Positions 12,762-23,649 of a DNA stretch of 64,000 nt are shown in pieces. The notes beneath the pieces are model-generated. The model was not told the DNA's origin. It saw nothing but the letters and a program-made list of their open reading frames with translations, and searched no databases. The DNA comes from Anaeramoeba flamelloides. Taxonomy: Eukaryota > Metamonada > Anaeramoebidae. Position 1 is the first letter of the stretch; every line of letters starts with the position of its first letter. The stretch is taken from positions 3,987,501 through 4,051,500 of the forward strand of contig JANTQA010000063.1 of assembly GCA_027625915.1 (NCBI GenBank). The letters are read 5' to 3'. The translations under genes and the position numbers were made by a program.

Positions 12762-13395
12762 ATGAGAAAAAATGTTTTAAATTTTGAAATTTCATAAAAT
12801 AAATTTTTTCTTCTAATATTAATTCAAACCCTTTAAAAACGTAGATAATTCAAGTATAATAACTGGTTCCCTTTGACTGGAAAATGGTTGATTAGCTCTT
12901 ATTTGAAATCTGTTTTTTAATAATTATTTTATCAGATTAAAAATCAAAATACAATTCCGAATAAAGATGATTGTTTTGGGGTTGGTGTAATAATTCGTTT
13001 GGAAATGTATTATTGTTGATAATAAAATCTCTAATTTTATATTTTTTAAAAAATCACAAAACCAAGCATTTTAATCAATTATTTTTTTTGTTTTTTTTTT
13101 TTTTTTTTTATTTTGAAATATATTTTAAAATTATAATTTCTATTATCAATAGATGTTAGTCCGAAAGGAAAAGGCATTATCAAAATACATTGTAATTGAA
13201 ATAATTGATCTTGTTATTTCACGAATAAATCTAATCAATGCTGAATTTTTAAAGATTTCAGATTCGCTGGCAAGAAGGCTTAACAAAATTGATAGAATTA
13301 AAAAAACATATATAACGGAATATGAATTGATTCAAAATAAAAAGAATGTACAAATAAACCAAAAACAGCGTGAAATCATGAATGAAAAGAAGTAG
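7053..13395 (+). CDS. SWI3/SMARCC-like SWIRM-SANT chromatin-remodelling subunit, two exons
   Basis: Exons 7053-8171 and 13153-13395 join in phase 0 (donor GTAATA, acceptor CAATAG) into a 453-aa protein. A SWIRM domain lies at about residues 55-137 (WFSIETITPLEKRHLPEFF, YMVKKWKTKP, LTVGDCRRDLEGSLEDIFRV, FLESWGLIN), and a SANT/Myb domain at about 222-270 (NWSPQEELFLLEGIELFGDNW then VAYHVKTK). Exon 1 ends with the ILAAS..ER segment, and exon 2 supplies the helical C-terminus that in SMARCC/SWI3 follows an alanine-rich stretch (an ER-K-KSLV-like start and a long coiled coil). That fit is the argument for splicing across 5 kb. SWI3 proteins are scaffold dimers of SWI/SNF complexes that slide nucleosomes. 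This one is short: it lacks the long N-terminal regions of the animal proteins. The exon 1 identity is firm. The exon 2 join is a strong inference needing RNA evidence. Confidence 0.85.
9186..9711. mobile_element. MITE family N copy (TACATCCATT..AATGGATGTA)
   Basis: Terminal inverted repeats of ~50 bp: left TACATCCATTTCATACCTAC, right GTCAGTTTGGAATGGATGTA, each followed inward by a TCATAGAAATT-like stretch. The ends start and finish with TA, the usual Tc1/mariner target. A relative lies at 48354-49044 in the PP2C intron. Non-coding. Confidence 0.65.
9890..11890. repeat. ~2-kb imperfect palindrome
   Basis: Two arms of about 1 kb run in opposite directions and nearly meet near 10890. Landmarks: ATACGGAGACAATG (9915) against CATTGTCCCCGTAT (11863); TTCACTATTTGGGC (10000) against CAAATAGTGAATTG (11778); TACCAAATCCCCGATATC (10500) against GACATCGGGGATTTGGTA (11262); CATTCTTACT (10580) against AGTAAGAATG (11188). 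Identity by eye is about 70-75 percent, so the structure is old. The left arm also shares ~70 bp around 10815-10880 with 12220-12290 in inverted form. No protein was recognised in either arm. Confidence 0.7.
12030..12200. mobile_element. Foldback MITE family I copy
   Basis: Ends CTGGTATTTG and CAAATGCCAG are inverted repeats, extended inward by AAATAAATGAGAAAAAA / TTTCCCCATTTATT. The body contains CACTTAATTTTCATTTTCC and its inverse. The same element sits at 45704-45868 inside a family B copy, and one end is visible at 51100-51175. Confidence 0.65.
12353..12879. mobile_element. MITE family B copy 1 (CAGTCAAAG ends)
   Basis: 527-bp non-coding element bounded by CAGTCAAAGAGG and CCCTTTGACTG. 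It matches 19628-20147 in the same orientation and 45418-46085 in the opposite one along most of its length (for example the TTTCAAATATCAATTA..CCTTTGAAGA block next to one end). Target duplications are not clear. Confidence 0.75.
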
Positions 13396-14394
13396 GGTAG
13401 TGGAAATTGAAAATGGAAAATAACTGGAAAATGTTAAAAGAATAATAATAATAAATAAAGGGTCTAGAAAATGAAATATTGGCGATTCAAAATAGATAAA
13501 ATTTTTTAAAAAAAAATAAGATATATTTGTTTAGATATATTTTAAATTGGAAAAATGAATTTCACATGTAAAGGGTTACTCACAATGTTTATTAAAATCA
13601 AGATAAACTTTATCATAAAAAAAAAAAAATAATGATAATAATCAATTTGCTTATTTATTTAATATTCTTGTGTTTTTAATGGAAATATATATCCCTTAGC
13701 ACCCAAGATTGGCATAAATTTACACAAGTTTAAAATAAAGGGTTTAAAATAATATTGATGTGTTAATAAATTTATTTTTTTATTTATCTTTGATCCAAAT
13801 TTTAATTATAATAAAAAGTTATAATAGTTCAAAGATAAATTGGTTCCGTTATGTTAATTTTTTTTTTTTATATTGGAAAAAAAATAATTATTTATTTTGT
13901 AATCATAATTTTTTCAAGATTTTTTATTAAAGAATTTCAATTTTTAAATAAGAAATTTTATTACAATAATCGTAATTCAAAGCACAAGATCTTGGTTTAT
14001 TTACAATAACCATAAAATAACATTGTTAATTTAATGTTAAATAAAATAAATGCAAAAAAGACAATATTGAGAACTTTTGATTTTTTTTTTCAGAGAAAAT
14101 TTTTAATAAATATTGAATTCAGAGAAAAATAAAATTCCTTTATTTAGGCCAAAATTAAAAGTTTAATATGAATGGTTTTCAAAAACATCAATTCAAACAA
14201 TAGAAAACAATTGAAAAGAAAATTTAGTTGTAAAAATTATTTCTTATACATTGGAATTAAACAAGTATATAAAGTTCTTTAATGAATTATGTAATAAACT
14301 CTAAAGTTAAAAAAAAAAATACAAATTATCTTTCAAATATTTCCCAAAGATAATAAAATAATCTTCATAACTACGAAAAAAATAATAATAATTT

Positions 14395-14970
14395 TATTGT
14401 AAAATATCGACTTGCTTATTACTCAGAAGAAGGAATTGGTGTTTATCAGGGAGAACCATTATCTACTTTATTCTTTGCATTAATTACTCGTTTTCTCTTA
14501 TAAAAAATCAAATCACTGGCATTACATTTCCAAATGTTTGCAGATGATCTAATTTTACTTATGAAAGGTTCATTAATAGAAATCAATTTTCAATTACAAA
14601 AAATATATCAAATAATTAGATATTTCAGAATAAATATTAATAATGATAAATACACAAAACTTTAATTCCAAAGGAAATTTTATATCATTGTATTTATTTT
14701 GTTAAAAAAAAACTCATTTAAAATCCAACCTAGATACAATTAAGACCAATTTTAACAAATTAATCAATATCTTCCAACAAAAAACTTTTTCTATTGGATT
14801 AAAAATTCAGTTTTTTAATGTGGTATTATATAACCAATTTTTAGATGAATTAGAAATATTTGATTTGGCAAAAAAAGATTTTAAAGATATTGATTCTTGG
14901 ATTAATAAAAAAATTACAAAATTTTTATTAATCAACACACACTCCCCGGCTTATTTATAAAACCAAATCA
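14395..14970 (+). mobile_element. Degenerate LINE (non-LTR) reverse transcriptase fragment
   Basis: Translation from 14411 shows GIGVYQGEPLSTLFFALI, the conserved G..QG.PLS..LF block of non-LTR reverse transcriptases. After one in-frame stop it shows MFADDLILLMKG, the FADD catalytic motif, and then a helix ending in NINNDKYTK. A further stretch in another frame (about 14730-14960: DTIKTNFNKLINIFQQ, then FFNVVLYNQFLDELEIFDLA) resembles the thumb region downstream of the RT core. The fragment has stops and at least one frame change. Upstream RT blocks, the endonuclease and a poly-A end were not identified. QG.PLS with FADD favours a LINE over an LTR element. It is an old, inactive copy. Confidence 0.75.
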
Positions 14971-15329
14971 AAAATTGATACTGTCAGAATAAAAATATAT
15001 AAACGAAGATTGAAGTTAAGGTGGTAATATTTTTTAAAAATAAAATGAAATCTTAAGGAGATCTTGAATTTTTTTTTTTTTTCTAAGTTGTGCTTCGACT
15101 TATGAAATGGATCATTTAACTTCATCTTAGTACTTTATTAATTTGAGTAAATCTTTTTGGAAATCCAAATCTTGCAAGTTTTCAATATAAAACCAAAAAA
15201 GGTAACCTATTATTTTTATTGGCAATTAGGTTTATTCTTGAAAATGGGAACTCATATTTTTCGTTTTAGGTTGGAAAGTATTGATTTTGAATAAAAATTT
15301 TTTATTTGGTTATTATTTTTCAGGATTAA

Positions 15330-16140
15330 TATCTCAATTCAAATATCAGCCAATAGAACTTATTGAAGTGTAGGTGATTTAATAAATAAATATTTGATAG
15401 AAATTGAATCAAATGTTCTCAATTAAATTGAGGTCTATGAGGAATTTTTTGTAATTTCCTTAAAAAGTATGAAAAAAGTTAGGTTCTTATTTTCAATAAA
15501 TGAAAAAAAAATGTCAAATAATTTTGAATTTTGAAGATTTTTTTAACATTTTGTTTGATCTTATCCACAAGAAACCTAATATAAATTTAAATCATTTTTG
15601 TCAGAAACTAATTGATTTTGAATTTTGGAGATAAAATTACAAAATTCCCAAATATCTTTAAAAAAATTTATTTTGAAAAATAGAATTTTATCTTGTAACA
15701 AAATCAAAATTTATTATTAAATTTTTTAAATGTCTTGAAAATTTTAATGATTATAACTATTCTTATTAAATTAATACAATTTTTTTTCAATTGGTTCAAT
15801 AAATCTGTTTTTTTTTTTGCTTAAAGAGAAGAATTATCTCAAAAAAGAAAAAAAAAATTTATTTTAATATTCATGGAAAAAAAGACTTGTTATTGAATAA
15901 TAATGATGGAAATGACAATAAAAACGGGTAAAAAATTTTCTTATATGAGAAATAAAATGAATTGTATGGTTTTGTTTTTTAGTACAAAATGGAAAAAAAA
16001 ATTTGATCTAAATGAAAAAAAAAAATTCTTTTCTGGGTTTCTTAGTCAATCAGAATTTTTAAAACTTGGGATCTACACAATTTGTAAGTAGAGAATTATC
16101 GCCAATAAAATTTTTATAAATTTTGTACTATTCTTTTAGA
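15330..16140. repeat. Dispersed ~800-bp repeat, copy 1
   Basis: Matches 51770-52510 in the opposite orientation over most of its length. Shared landmarks include ATTGAAGTGTAGGTGATT, CAATTAAATTGAGGTCTAT, GATCTTATCCACAAGAA, GAATTATCTCAAAAAAG and CTTTTCTGG.TTT.TAGTC. Non-coding as far as can be seen; one short open frame (15903-16091) is not conserved. The ends are not sharply defined. Confidence 0.6.
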
Positions 16141-17656
16141 TTAATGATAAATTAAAAGAAAGTTTGGTCTTCTCAAGTTGTTTCAATATTCCGGTGTGTA
16201 TGTTTTTGTTGTGTTTTTGAAAAATTTTTGTATTATTTTTGTAAATAACTTTTATTTTTATTTTTTTTAAGAGTTTTTGATTTTTTCAGTAAAAATATTG
16301 GATTAAAATTTAATTTTATCTTCCTGAAAAATACAGTTAAGTATAACCTGTACTTTCCAAACCAAACAGTATTTATAAGAGATCATTTTATCAAATCATT
16401 TTTCTACAAATTTCCATCTTCAGTAACCTTGTTTAAGAACTAACTCGGCCAAATTTAAAGAAACTCATCACAAAAATCGAAAACTACCTGATCTTTCAGT
16501 TTGATAGAAAAAAAAAATAAAAAAAGAGACCAGGAATTTTCTGGAAAACGGTTTTTGAGCTCTCTAAATGTCAAAAATGATTTTTAAAAATTTTCAAGTT
16601 TTTTTGAAAAAGCTATAAAAAAATTTCACTTCATATTGTTTTTTTACTTTTATTAATAGCCTTAAAATCATTTAAGGTGATTGGTGAACTGATTTGTTAA
16701 TTATCATCTTTCTTTTGGGATCTCTATTAGGTGAGATTAGAATCCCTTAAAAAGAAATATTTCAGAAATAAAACAAAAAGTGAATTAGCCGATATTTTAT
16801 CCTATTTAAATTCTATAAGAGTATTCGTCAAAATGTTTGAAAATAAATAGAATTTCAAAAACTTTGATAATGAGAGCCAATTGTTTTGTTAAAAATGTAA
16901 ATTTTCATTGGTTCTAACAAGATCTTTTGATTTTTTATTATTAAAAGAAAAAATAATATTTTAAGGATCTTTGAATAAAAAGTGTCGATTTTTAACCTGG
17001 GGAATGAAAGTATTAAATTCAAAATATGCTTAATTATCAAAAATAAGCACACTCTTGAAAATTTTTCATTTCTACCACAATCAAAAAACTATCAAAACAA
17101 CTTAAAAAAGTTAAAAACATACTCGTAAACAAAAATTATCCAAAACAAGAGTAAAAATCTGAAAAATAATACAAAATACAACTTGGGTTATTGTACAAAC
17201 TGTTCAAGAAAGTTAAGATTTCAAAATTGAAAAAAGGATTTTAAGTTTATATTTTTTCCTTTTTGATATTTCAATACAATTATCAGAAAATTAATTTAAC
17301 AAACAATTTCAAGTTTAAAATATGATTATTTGAGAATATTTTATGAGATATTGGGAAATTTTCAAATTTAAAATTGAAATTATCTTCCTCTTTAAACTAA
17401 AACAATCGATTTCAAGGAATTATCACTGATATTATTTATTATTCGTTATTGTTGATCAATCAAAAAAAAAATATATATCCGTTACAGGAAAAATTGTGTA
17501 AAAAAAAATCTCAAAGAAAAACAAATAAAAAAAAACTCAAACAGTTTAATTACAAAAAAATAAGACTCTTTTTTCAATTTTCTTGATAAGAATGATTTTA
17601 TATTTGTTTTCATTTTTTTTAAAATCAAATAAATTAGATTCTTTTTTGATCTTAAA

Positions 17657-18315
17657 ATGATGTTTTCAACTTTTCCAACTACAACAAGTTTAACAAAACC
17701 AACCCAATCCACAAACAATAATGTTTCCTCTTCGCAAAATGTAACAAAAAGGTAAGATTTCATATTTTTCAAGCATTTTATTTTATTCCCAGCAACCAAT
17801 AGCCTTCTCATTTCCACATTTTACGATTTCTTTTTTATTTTTACCAAAAATCCACAATTATAATAATTGATTAATAACAAATTAGACTTCAAATGGAATT
17901 AATGAAAATGATGAGTAGTAAGATTCCAGGTATTTCAGCTTTTCCAAATGGTTCTAATCTGACCAATTGGGTAGCGACAATCGAAGGCAAAGAGGGGATC
18001 TATGAAGGTTTAAGATATAAATTAAATATTCAATTTGGAAATGATTATCCATACAAAGCACCAACTGTGACCTTTACAACACCATGTTTCCACCCAAATG
18101 TCGATTTAGCTGGAAACATTTGCCTTGACATCTTGAAAGACCAATGGAGCGCGTCTTATAATATACCCACAATTTTAATGTCGATCCAATCATTATTAAA
18201 TGATCCAAACACATCTTCTCCTTTGAATGTGGATGCCTCAAATTTATGGGACAACCAAGAAGAATATAAAAAAGTTTTATTATCAAAATATAAACAAGCC
18301 ACTTCGAAAAAATAA
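17657..18315 (+). CDS. UBE2C: Ubiquitin-conjugating enzyme E2 C (UBE2C/UbcH10)
   Basis: Two exons, 17657-17751 and 17886-18315 (donor GTAAGA, acceptor ATTAG, 134-nt intron), give 174 aa; human UBE2C is 179. A Ser/Thr/Asn-rich N-terminal extension leads across the splice into KRLQMELMKMM, as in the family (KRLQQELMTLMM). The E2 fold follows: GISAFPNGSNLTNWVATI, LRYKLNIQFGNDYPYKAPTV, the HPNVD..GNICLDIL loop with the catalytic Cys and a nearby HPN, then QWSASYNIPTILMSIQSLL and DPNTSSPLN. UBE2C loads ubiquitin for the anaphase-promoting complex to destroy cyclins and securin, so this is a cell-cycle gene. The match is close enough to separate it from generic UBC4/5-type E2s. Confidence 0.95.
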
Positions 18316-19627
18316 ATTTGTTTGAATTAACCAATATTTTAGTTTATTATTCAATTTTTTCTACTCTTTGTTAAATATATTTGTATTAATATAGAATAGA
18401 AGAAAGAGTCTATCATAGTCAGTGTGTCCACCGAAATTGTAATATTTTTAGTTTAATTAACATTACATTGGTGTTCTTCAGTTAGAACCCCAACAAAAAA
18501 TCGTTAAAAAAGTAAATAAACAATTTTGGTTTTACTAAAAAGCTATTTCCAAAAAATAGAGGCAAATTTATTTTAAAATATCTTATGAAACTAAATAGTC
18601 ATAAAATAATTTAGATCTACAGAATTAACAACCTTTAATAGGTTCTTGCTAATAATGCATTTTATTTGTTAATTATGAGAACTACATGAATAAAATAAAT
18701 TAAAATTTCGAATATCAATTTTATCTGATATATTTTAAGAGTGAAAATTGATGTTTATTTGTTACTATTTGATAATCGAAAAAATCGTTTTCATAACTTG
18801 TTTAAAACGAAAAAATCCCAATAAAATGGAAAACTTAAAACTTAATTTTTGAGTTTAAGAAAAATCTCTTTAAGAATAGCTATTAGCTGTTTTTAATTGA
18901 AATTCGTTGAAAATTTTTTCTTTAAAAGCATTGTTTTTTTTTTTTTTGGATTTATAATAAATATTTTAATGCTCTTATTAAGAAATAAATCCTATAAATG
19001 TTGATTCAAGCTGTATTAGCATTCAACCTGACTTGATTTTATCAATATAAGGTTAGAATTACAAAAAGAAAATACCCAAAGAATCTTAATAAAAAAAAAA
19101 CACCATACTTTTAGAAATATTAAATATATTTATACTTTTAAACATGTTTTATACTTGATTTCAATAATAGGTATTTATAAGTTTTATAATTTGAAAGGTA
19201 TTCCTTTGAATATATCATCTTTAATATTTTCATGTAAGCTAAATTTCAAAAATAGGGGCAGATTTTTAATCATAACAAAATTTGTCTAATTGTTTTTTTT
19301 TTTTGAATGATAATATATTTTACTAAAGTTTTTAGAGTCAATAACAAATATAGATTAATAAATAAAAATATAATGTAATCATTTCATTTTTTGAAAGACA
19401 AATGAAACAAGAAAAAAATAATAATAAAAAAGTTTGCCACTAATTTTGAAATTTGGCTTAAATGAAAGATACCAACCTACCAAGAGTACACCTTTTTTAG
19501 CTAACATTCAACCCACAGTATTAACTGTACCAGATATTGAATCTATCTGAGTGATAAATCAAAATAAAAATATAAGGATGAAGTAAAATATTTAAAAAAA
19601 TAATTAAAGTTTAAATAAACCTTTTTT

Positions 19628-20147
19628 CAGTCAAAGGCGAGCAATAATCTTTTTCCTATATTAATTAATTTTTTATAAAATTGACTATTGTAGAACAAAT
19701 AAAAAAAAAAATAGAATAATACGTATCTAAAGAATGGCTGACAACTGTTTGTAATAAAACTAAAAAAAGAATAAATTTTTCTCAAAAATTTAAAAAACCA
19801 AAAATCTTTGTGCTAACTATCCAAAAAAAAAAACAATTCCCATTGTGATCGTAAATTGGAGATCCAAATAAAATTCAAATTGAAATAAATATAATATCTC
19901 TACATCATTTTTACTGTTTCAGTAAAATTGGAATAACATACTTTTACAGAGTAATAAAGATCTTCCAATAAAATTAAAATTTGCCAAGGAATTCTGTTAT
20001 CAAAAAAAAAATTAAAAAAAAAAAAAGGCAAAATAAGAAAAAATGATTTCAAATTTTGAAATTTCCTAAATAAAAATTTCTTAAAATATCAATTCAAAAT
20101 ATTTAGACATAGGTAATTTATCCCCTATAATTGTGCCCATTTGACTG
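19628..20147. mobile_element. MITE family B copy 2
   Basis: 520 bp from CAGTCAAAGGCG to CCCATTTGACTG. It aligns with the 12353-12879 copy in the same direction (shared ATTTTTTATAAAATTGACTATTG.AGAACAAATAA-like block near the left end, CAT.ATTTTTACTGTT in the middle). More diverged than copy 1. Confidence 0.7.
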
Positions 20148-20439
20148 GATAATGACCGAGTTCCAACCACAAAAGTGTATTCTCAAATAGGGAATTTGAA
20201 CTGATCTCACCCTACATATAATTCTCAAGAACGAAAGACATTTTAACCAAAAAAAAAAAACAAAAAATACTGAAGTATACTATCTATCCAATGTTTAATA
20301 GCTGGTGTAGAAATACATTTGGTCTAAAAATACAGATAAGAAAAAATCAATTATAATCCCAATTAAACCCATCTTTAGTATTTATCAGAAAAAGTCAAGT
20401 GGAATCTTCTTCAGTAGAAAAAACAAGGGGGGGGTAAAA

Positions 20440-20441
<2 letters not shown>

Positions 20442-20472
<31 letters not shown>

Positions 20473-20594
20473 TTAATCCAATATAGAGTCAATTTGGGGA
20501 AATACATTTCATATATAAATTTAAAAAAAAAAGGTAGCTTAGAATATACCAAAACCCATCTCATATTGTTATATATATATATATATATATATAT
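20442..20594. repeat. Paired (TA)n microsatellites
   Basis: Dinucleotide runs at 20442-20470 and 20570-20594 flank about 100 nt. A G8 homopolymer at 20427-20434 sits just upstream, unusual in this AT-rich setting. Confidence 0.85.
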
Positions 20595-20979
20595 GAACTA
20601 TATAAGAGAATAGTTTCCAAAACATGCTCATACATTCGAAAAAAAAAATAATGTCTGTGAATTCATAAATTTGTAGAAAAGAAATGAAAAATCAGAAAAA
20701 TTTAGAAAATATCTGTGAAAAAAATGAAGGATTTCGATTTTAAAATTATTGATAAAGTGAAGTTACATATTGATTGTTGAGAAAATGCAATGTGCAGGAA
20801 ATATATGATATTATTGAAATAAAATTTTCTATATAATATAACTGGGTATACTATAAAATGCGATAGGACCTAGATCCTAATGATTATGAAAGATATAATT
20901 ATACAGATTCATCTAAATTCCAAAAACTAAATTCATTTTACTTATCCTTTTTAATTTTTTTTTTTTTAATTTATTTACA

Positions 20980-21182
20980 TACAGTCAGATCCACTCTTAA
21001 GACATACACTTTTAATGAAATTTAAGGCACAAATTAAATTTCAACATAAGTTACACAATTAAAATTCGAGTAAAATAATTTGTGTAAAAAAAATTGCAAA
21101 TTTTTTACCTGAATTTGAGATTTTCTTTGTGCCTTAAATTTCGTTCAAAGTTTTTGTCTTAGGAGTGGAAATGACTGTAATA
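20980..21182. mobile_element. Short MITE family D (TACAGTC..GACTGTA)
   Basis: About 200 bp made almost entirely of two ~75-bp inverted arms: TACAGTCAGATCCACTCTTA and its inverse TAGGAGTGGAAATGACTGTA, continuing inward through GAAATTTAAGGCACAAA / TTTGTGCCTTAAATTTCG. The ends begin and finish with TA. The same termini, more diverged, bound 60783-61806. Confidence 0.75.
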
Positions 21183-22850
21183 CCTCTTTATTATTCATTT
21201 TTTTTCAACTTTTAATATTGAAAACTAAAATACGCTTAAAATACTATGTTTATTCACAAATTGGATTAGAATTACCCAATTTAACAACTTCCTAATTTTC
21301 ATATAAAACAGATCAAGTATTATTATAATTCATGTAAAAAAAAGCATATATGTGAGTAATTTTTAACTCTTGGAAGTATTCACATTTTACAATTTTGGAA
21401 ATTTTTAATTGTGTGAACCTCACTGAAAAAAATATCCTTTGAGTGACATGAGATATGGGAACTTTGGAACAAAAAACTTTTTTTTGCTCTATTTGTGAGA
21501 ACAATCCAAAAACCCAAACCAAATCAGAGTTGAATTACTAAATTTTCAATTTTTTTGGAATATTATTTTTTTGATTAATTTTTGAGTTTTATTAAATAAG
21601 GTCATGCATCTAGAAATATGTTTATGGGAATTCTTGAAATCATTCCAGGAATAAAACCTATTAATAGACATTTTAAACGGTTTTTTAACAAAAAAAAACT
21701 TTTCTTTTAGAAGGATAAACTAGAAAGAACACCTTTCCGAATAAACTAGTTAAAACAAAGAATGAACAAAAAAAATCAACCAAAGTCTATATTTTCGAAG
21801 GTTTTTTTCTTATCTTCTTAATTTTTATGAATCAAAATTACTCATTACCTTGGATTTCTCACAAAATTGTTATTTATTATTTTACAAAACTGTTTTTTAC
21901 AAATTTATTTTCAAAATTCGTTTTTTCAAATATTTTTATCAAATAAATTTTAAATAAAGAATACTATTTAAAAATTAAAAGAAAAAGTTTGAATTCTCAA
22001 AATCAAAAAACCAATTTATAAAAAAGATTCAATATAATGAAAAAAAATTGAGAAAAAATTAAAAACATGAATGCATAATTATTTAGAGTTTTCAATTTAA
22101 TCAAAAAATATTTAAATATAAAATCAGATAAACAAAAGACATCGAAAAAATCTTTATTTATGGTTGAAGATGAATTCAAAAATAACATATATTCTGGACC
22201 AAAACTAAAATAAGATGAATTAAATAATAATAGGTTTTTTTAAATTTATTTTGGAAATTTCTTTAGAAATAAAAAAGAAATTTATTAATTAAAAATTTTA
22301 GAAAAAAAATTTTTGCCCTGAAGAATAAAAAACAAATCAACTATTAAAGAAGAAGTAATTATGTGTCAAATTTTTACAGATAAGATCAAGTAATAAATGT
22401 TATTTATTTATTTTTTTTTTATCAATTTTTTAAATTATTTTTTGATTTCAATAATTTGATTGGTATGTAAATATATTATACTTGGATCTATTCCACTCCC
22501 CTATTTATTAAAATATTTAACTTATTTGTTTAAAGATATGATTTGAATGGTACAATTTCACATTAACTATGGCACTTAAAATTTGAAAAATGTACTTACG
22601 CCCTTAAAGTTTTTCTAAATCAAAAAAAAAAAAATTTCAATTATTTTCTAATTTTGATACATAACTAGAATAACACAATCCAAACAAATACTTTCAAGGA
22701 TTTTTCGAACTTTCAGACTTAAAACCTGAGAGATTTCAGTTTCTGATATTTGTTCATATTTTTTCAAATTTCAAATAAGATATGAAAGTTTTTTATAAGC
22801 CAAAAAAGGGCAAAAAATTCATAATTAAAAAAAGATAACATTTTGAATTT

Positions 22851-23342
22851 AGAGCAGTGAAAAAAATACCGGACATGAAAAAAATCCCGGACAAGATTAT
22901 TAATTGTGAATATTAGTAAAATTATTGTGTAATTTCATTTATTTACAATCAAATTCCTTTTTTTTAAGAATCGAACTTTTTCAATTATAACTCTCCCACT
23001 TATTAAAATGATGATTGATGAAATCACACTTGTTCAAAACACCATTCAATCAATCAAAAAACAAGAAGAAAAATTATCATTTTCCAAACTCTAGTAAACC
23101 TCGATAAAACTTGATTTTTTTTCAAAAAAAGTTGATCATCATTAGGCTATCAAACAATTACTCGAGTATTCTAGAGACACCTTACTTTGATGGACTTTAG
23201 GTAGGTTTATTACTAATCTCATAAAAAAATTGGTTATTTTTAATAAGGATTTCATTGAAATTATACAAAAATTTTACTAATACTCACAATTAAAAATCTT
23301 GTCAGGGATTTTTTTCCTGTACGGTATTTTTTTCCCTACTAT
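22851..23342. mobile_element. MITE family A copy 1 (ATACCGGACATG arms)
   Basis: About 490 bp. The left arm reads GCAGTGAAAAAAATACCGGA and continues CATGAAAAAAATCCCGGACA. The right end is the inverse with a few changes. The outer bases TAGAGCAGTG and TATAGTAGGG suggest TA targets. It is nearly identical by eye (only a few percent of differences) to 31957-32447 in the same orientation, so the family moved fairly recently. Confidence 0.8.
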
Positions 23343-23649
23343 AATTGAATTTTTAAAAGTTATCCAAAAGAAAAATATTTGTTAACTTTCAAAAACCTGA
23401 AACTCTTTTTATGAAAACCAAAAAGTGGAAAGTTGTTTAAATTATATGTTTTTGAAAGTTTAACTTGGAAAAACTTATAAATTGCAAGTTATTGACTTTT
23501 GATATAGTAATTTCTTACAAAAATTGGAATAATTTCAAAAAAACAAAAGTTTGTCAGGAGAAAATAGGACAACACAATTTTTGTGCAATTTTTGTCCTGA
23601 TTTAGTACAAAAAAAATCATTTTTTCTCATTTTTTTATTTTCCCCAAAA

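Larger units (their letters stand above)
8172..13152 (+). other. Giant intron of the SWI3-like gene (4,981 nt)
   Basis: The intron starts GTAATATTT after codon GAT and ends in CAATAG before ATGTTAGTC. It holds four separate inverted-repeat structures: family N (9186-9711), a ~2-kb near-palindrome (9890-11890), a ~170-bp foldback (12030-12200) and family B (12353-12879), plus long poly-A tracts at 9007-9033 and 12731-12756. No open frame inside looks coding. It is roughly thirty times longer than the ordinary introns of the window (91-160 nt). Confidence 0.75.
13396..17656. other. Intergenic region with LINE relic and a dispersed repeat
   Basis: There is no host gene between the SWI3 homologue and UBE2C. 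The stretch contains a dead LINE reverse transcriptase fragment (14395-14970) and one copy of an ~800-bp dispersed repeat (15330-16140). The rest (13.4-14.3 kb, 16.2-17.6 kb) is AT-rich with poly-A/T runs and short open frames of low complexity, in which nothing was recognised. Confidence 0.5.
18316..23649. other. Repeat-rich intergenic region
   Basis: No gene recognised over 5.3 kb. It contains family B (19628-20147), two (TA)n tracts (20442-20470 and 20570-20594) beside a G8 run at 20427-20434, family D (20980-21182) and family A (22851-23342). The pieces at 18550 and 19240 share an AAAATAG.GGCA(A/G)ATTT motif, suggesting further decayed elements. The minus-strand open frame at 21313-21522 matches no family I know and overlaps repeat-like sequence. 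Confidence 0.5.

Noticed and set aside
20165-20235. tRNA-like sequence on the minus strand (AGTTCAAATTCCC box B match)
   Set aside because: The T stem cannot pair, no acceptor stem closes, and there is no box A at a suitable distance.
23551-23649. Upstream extension of the RCC1-BTB protein
   Set aside because: It would need a TTG start and adds a low-complexity F/L stretch; the ATG at 23650 is natural.
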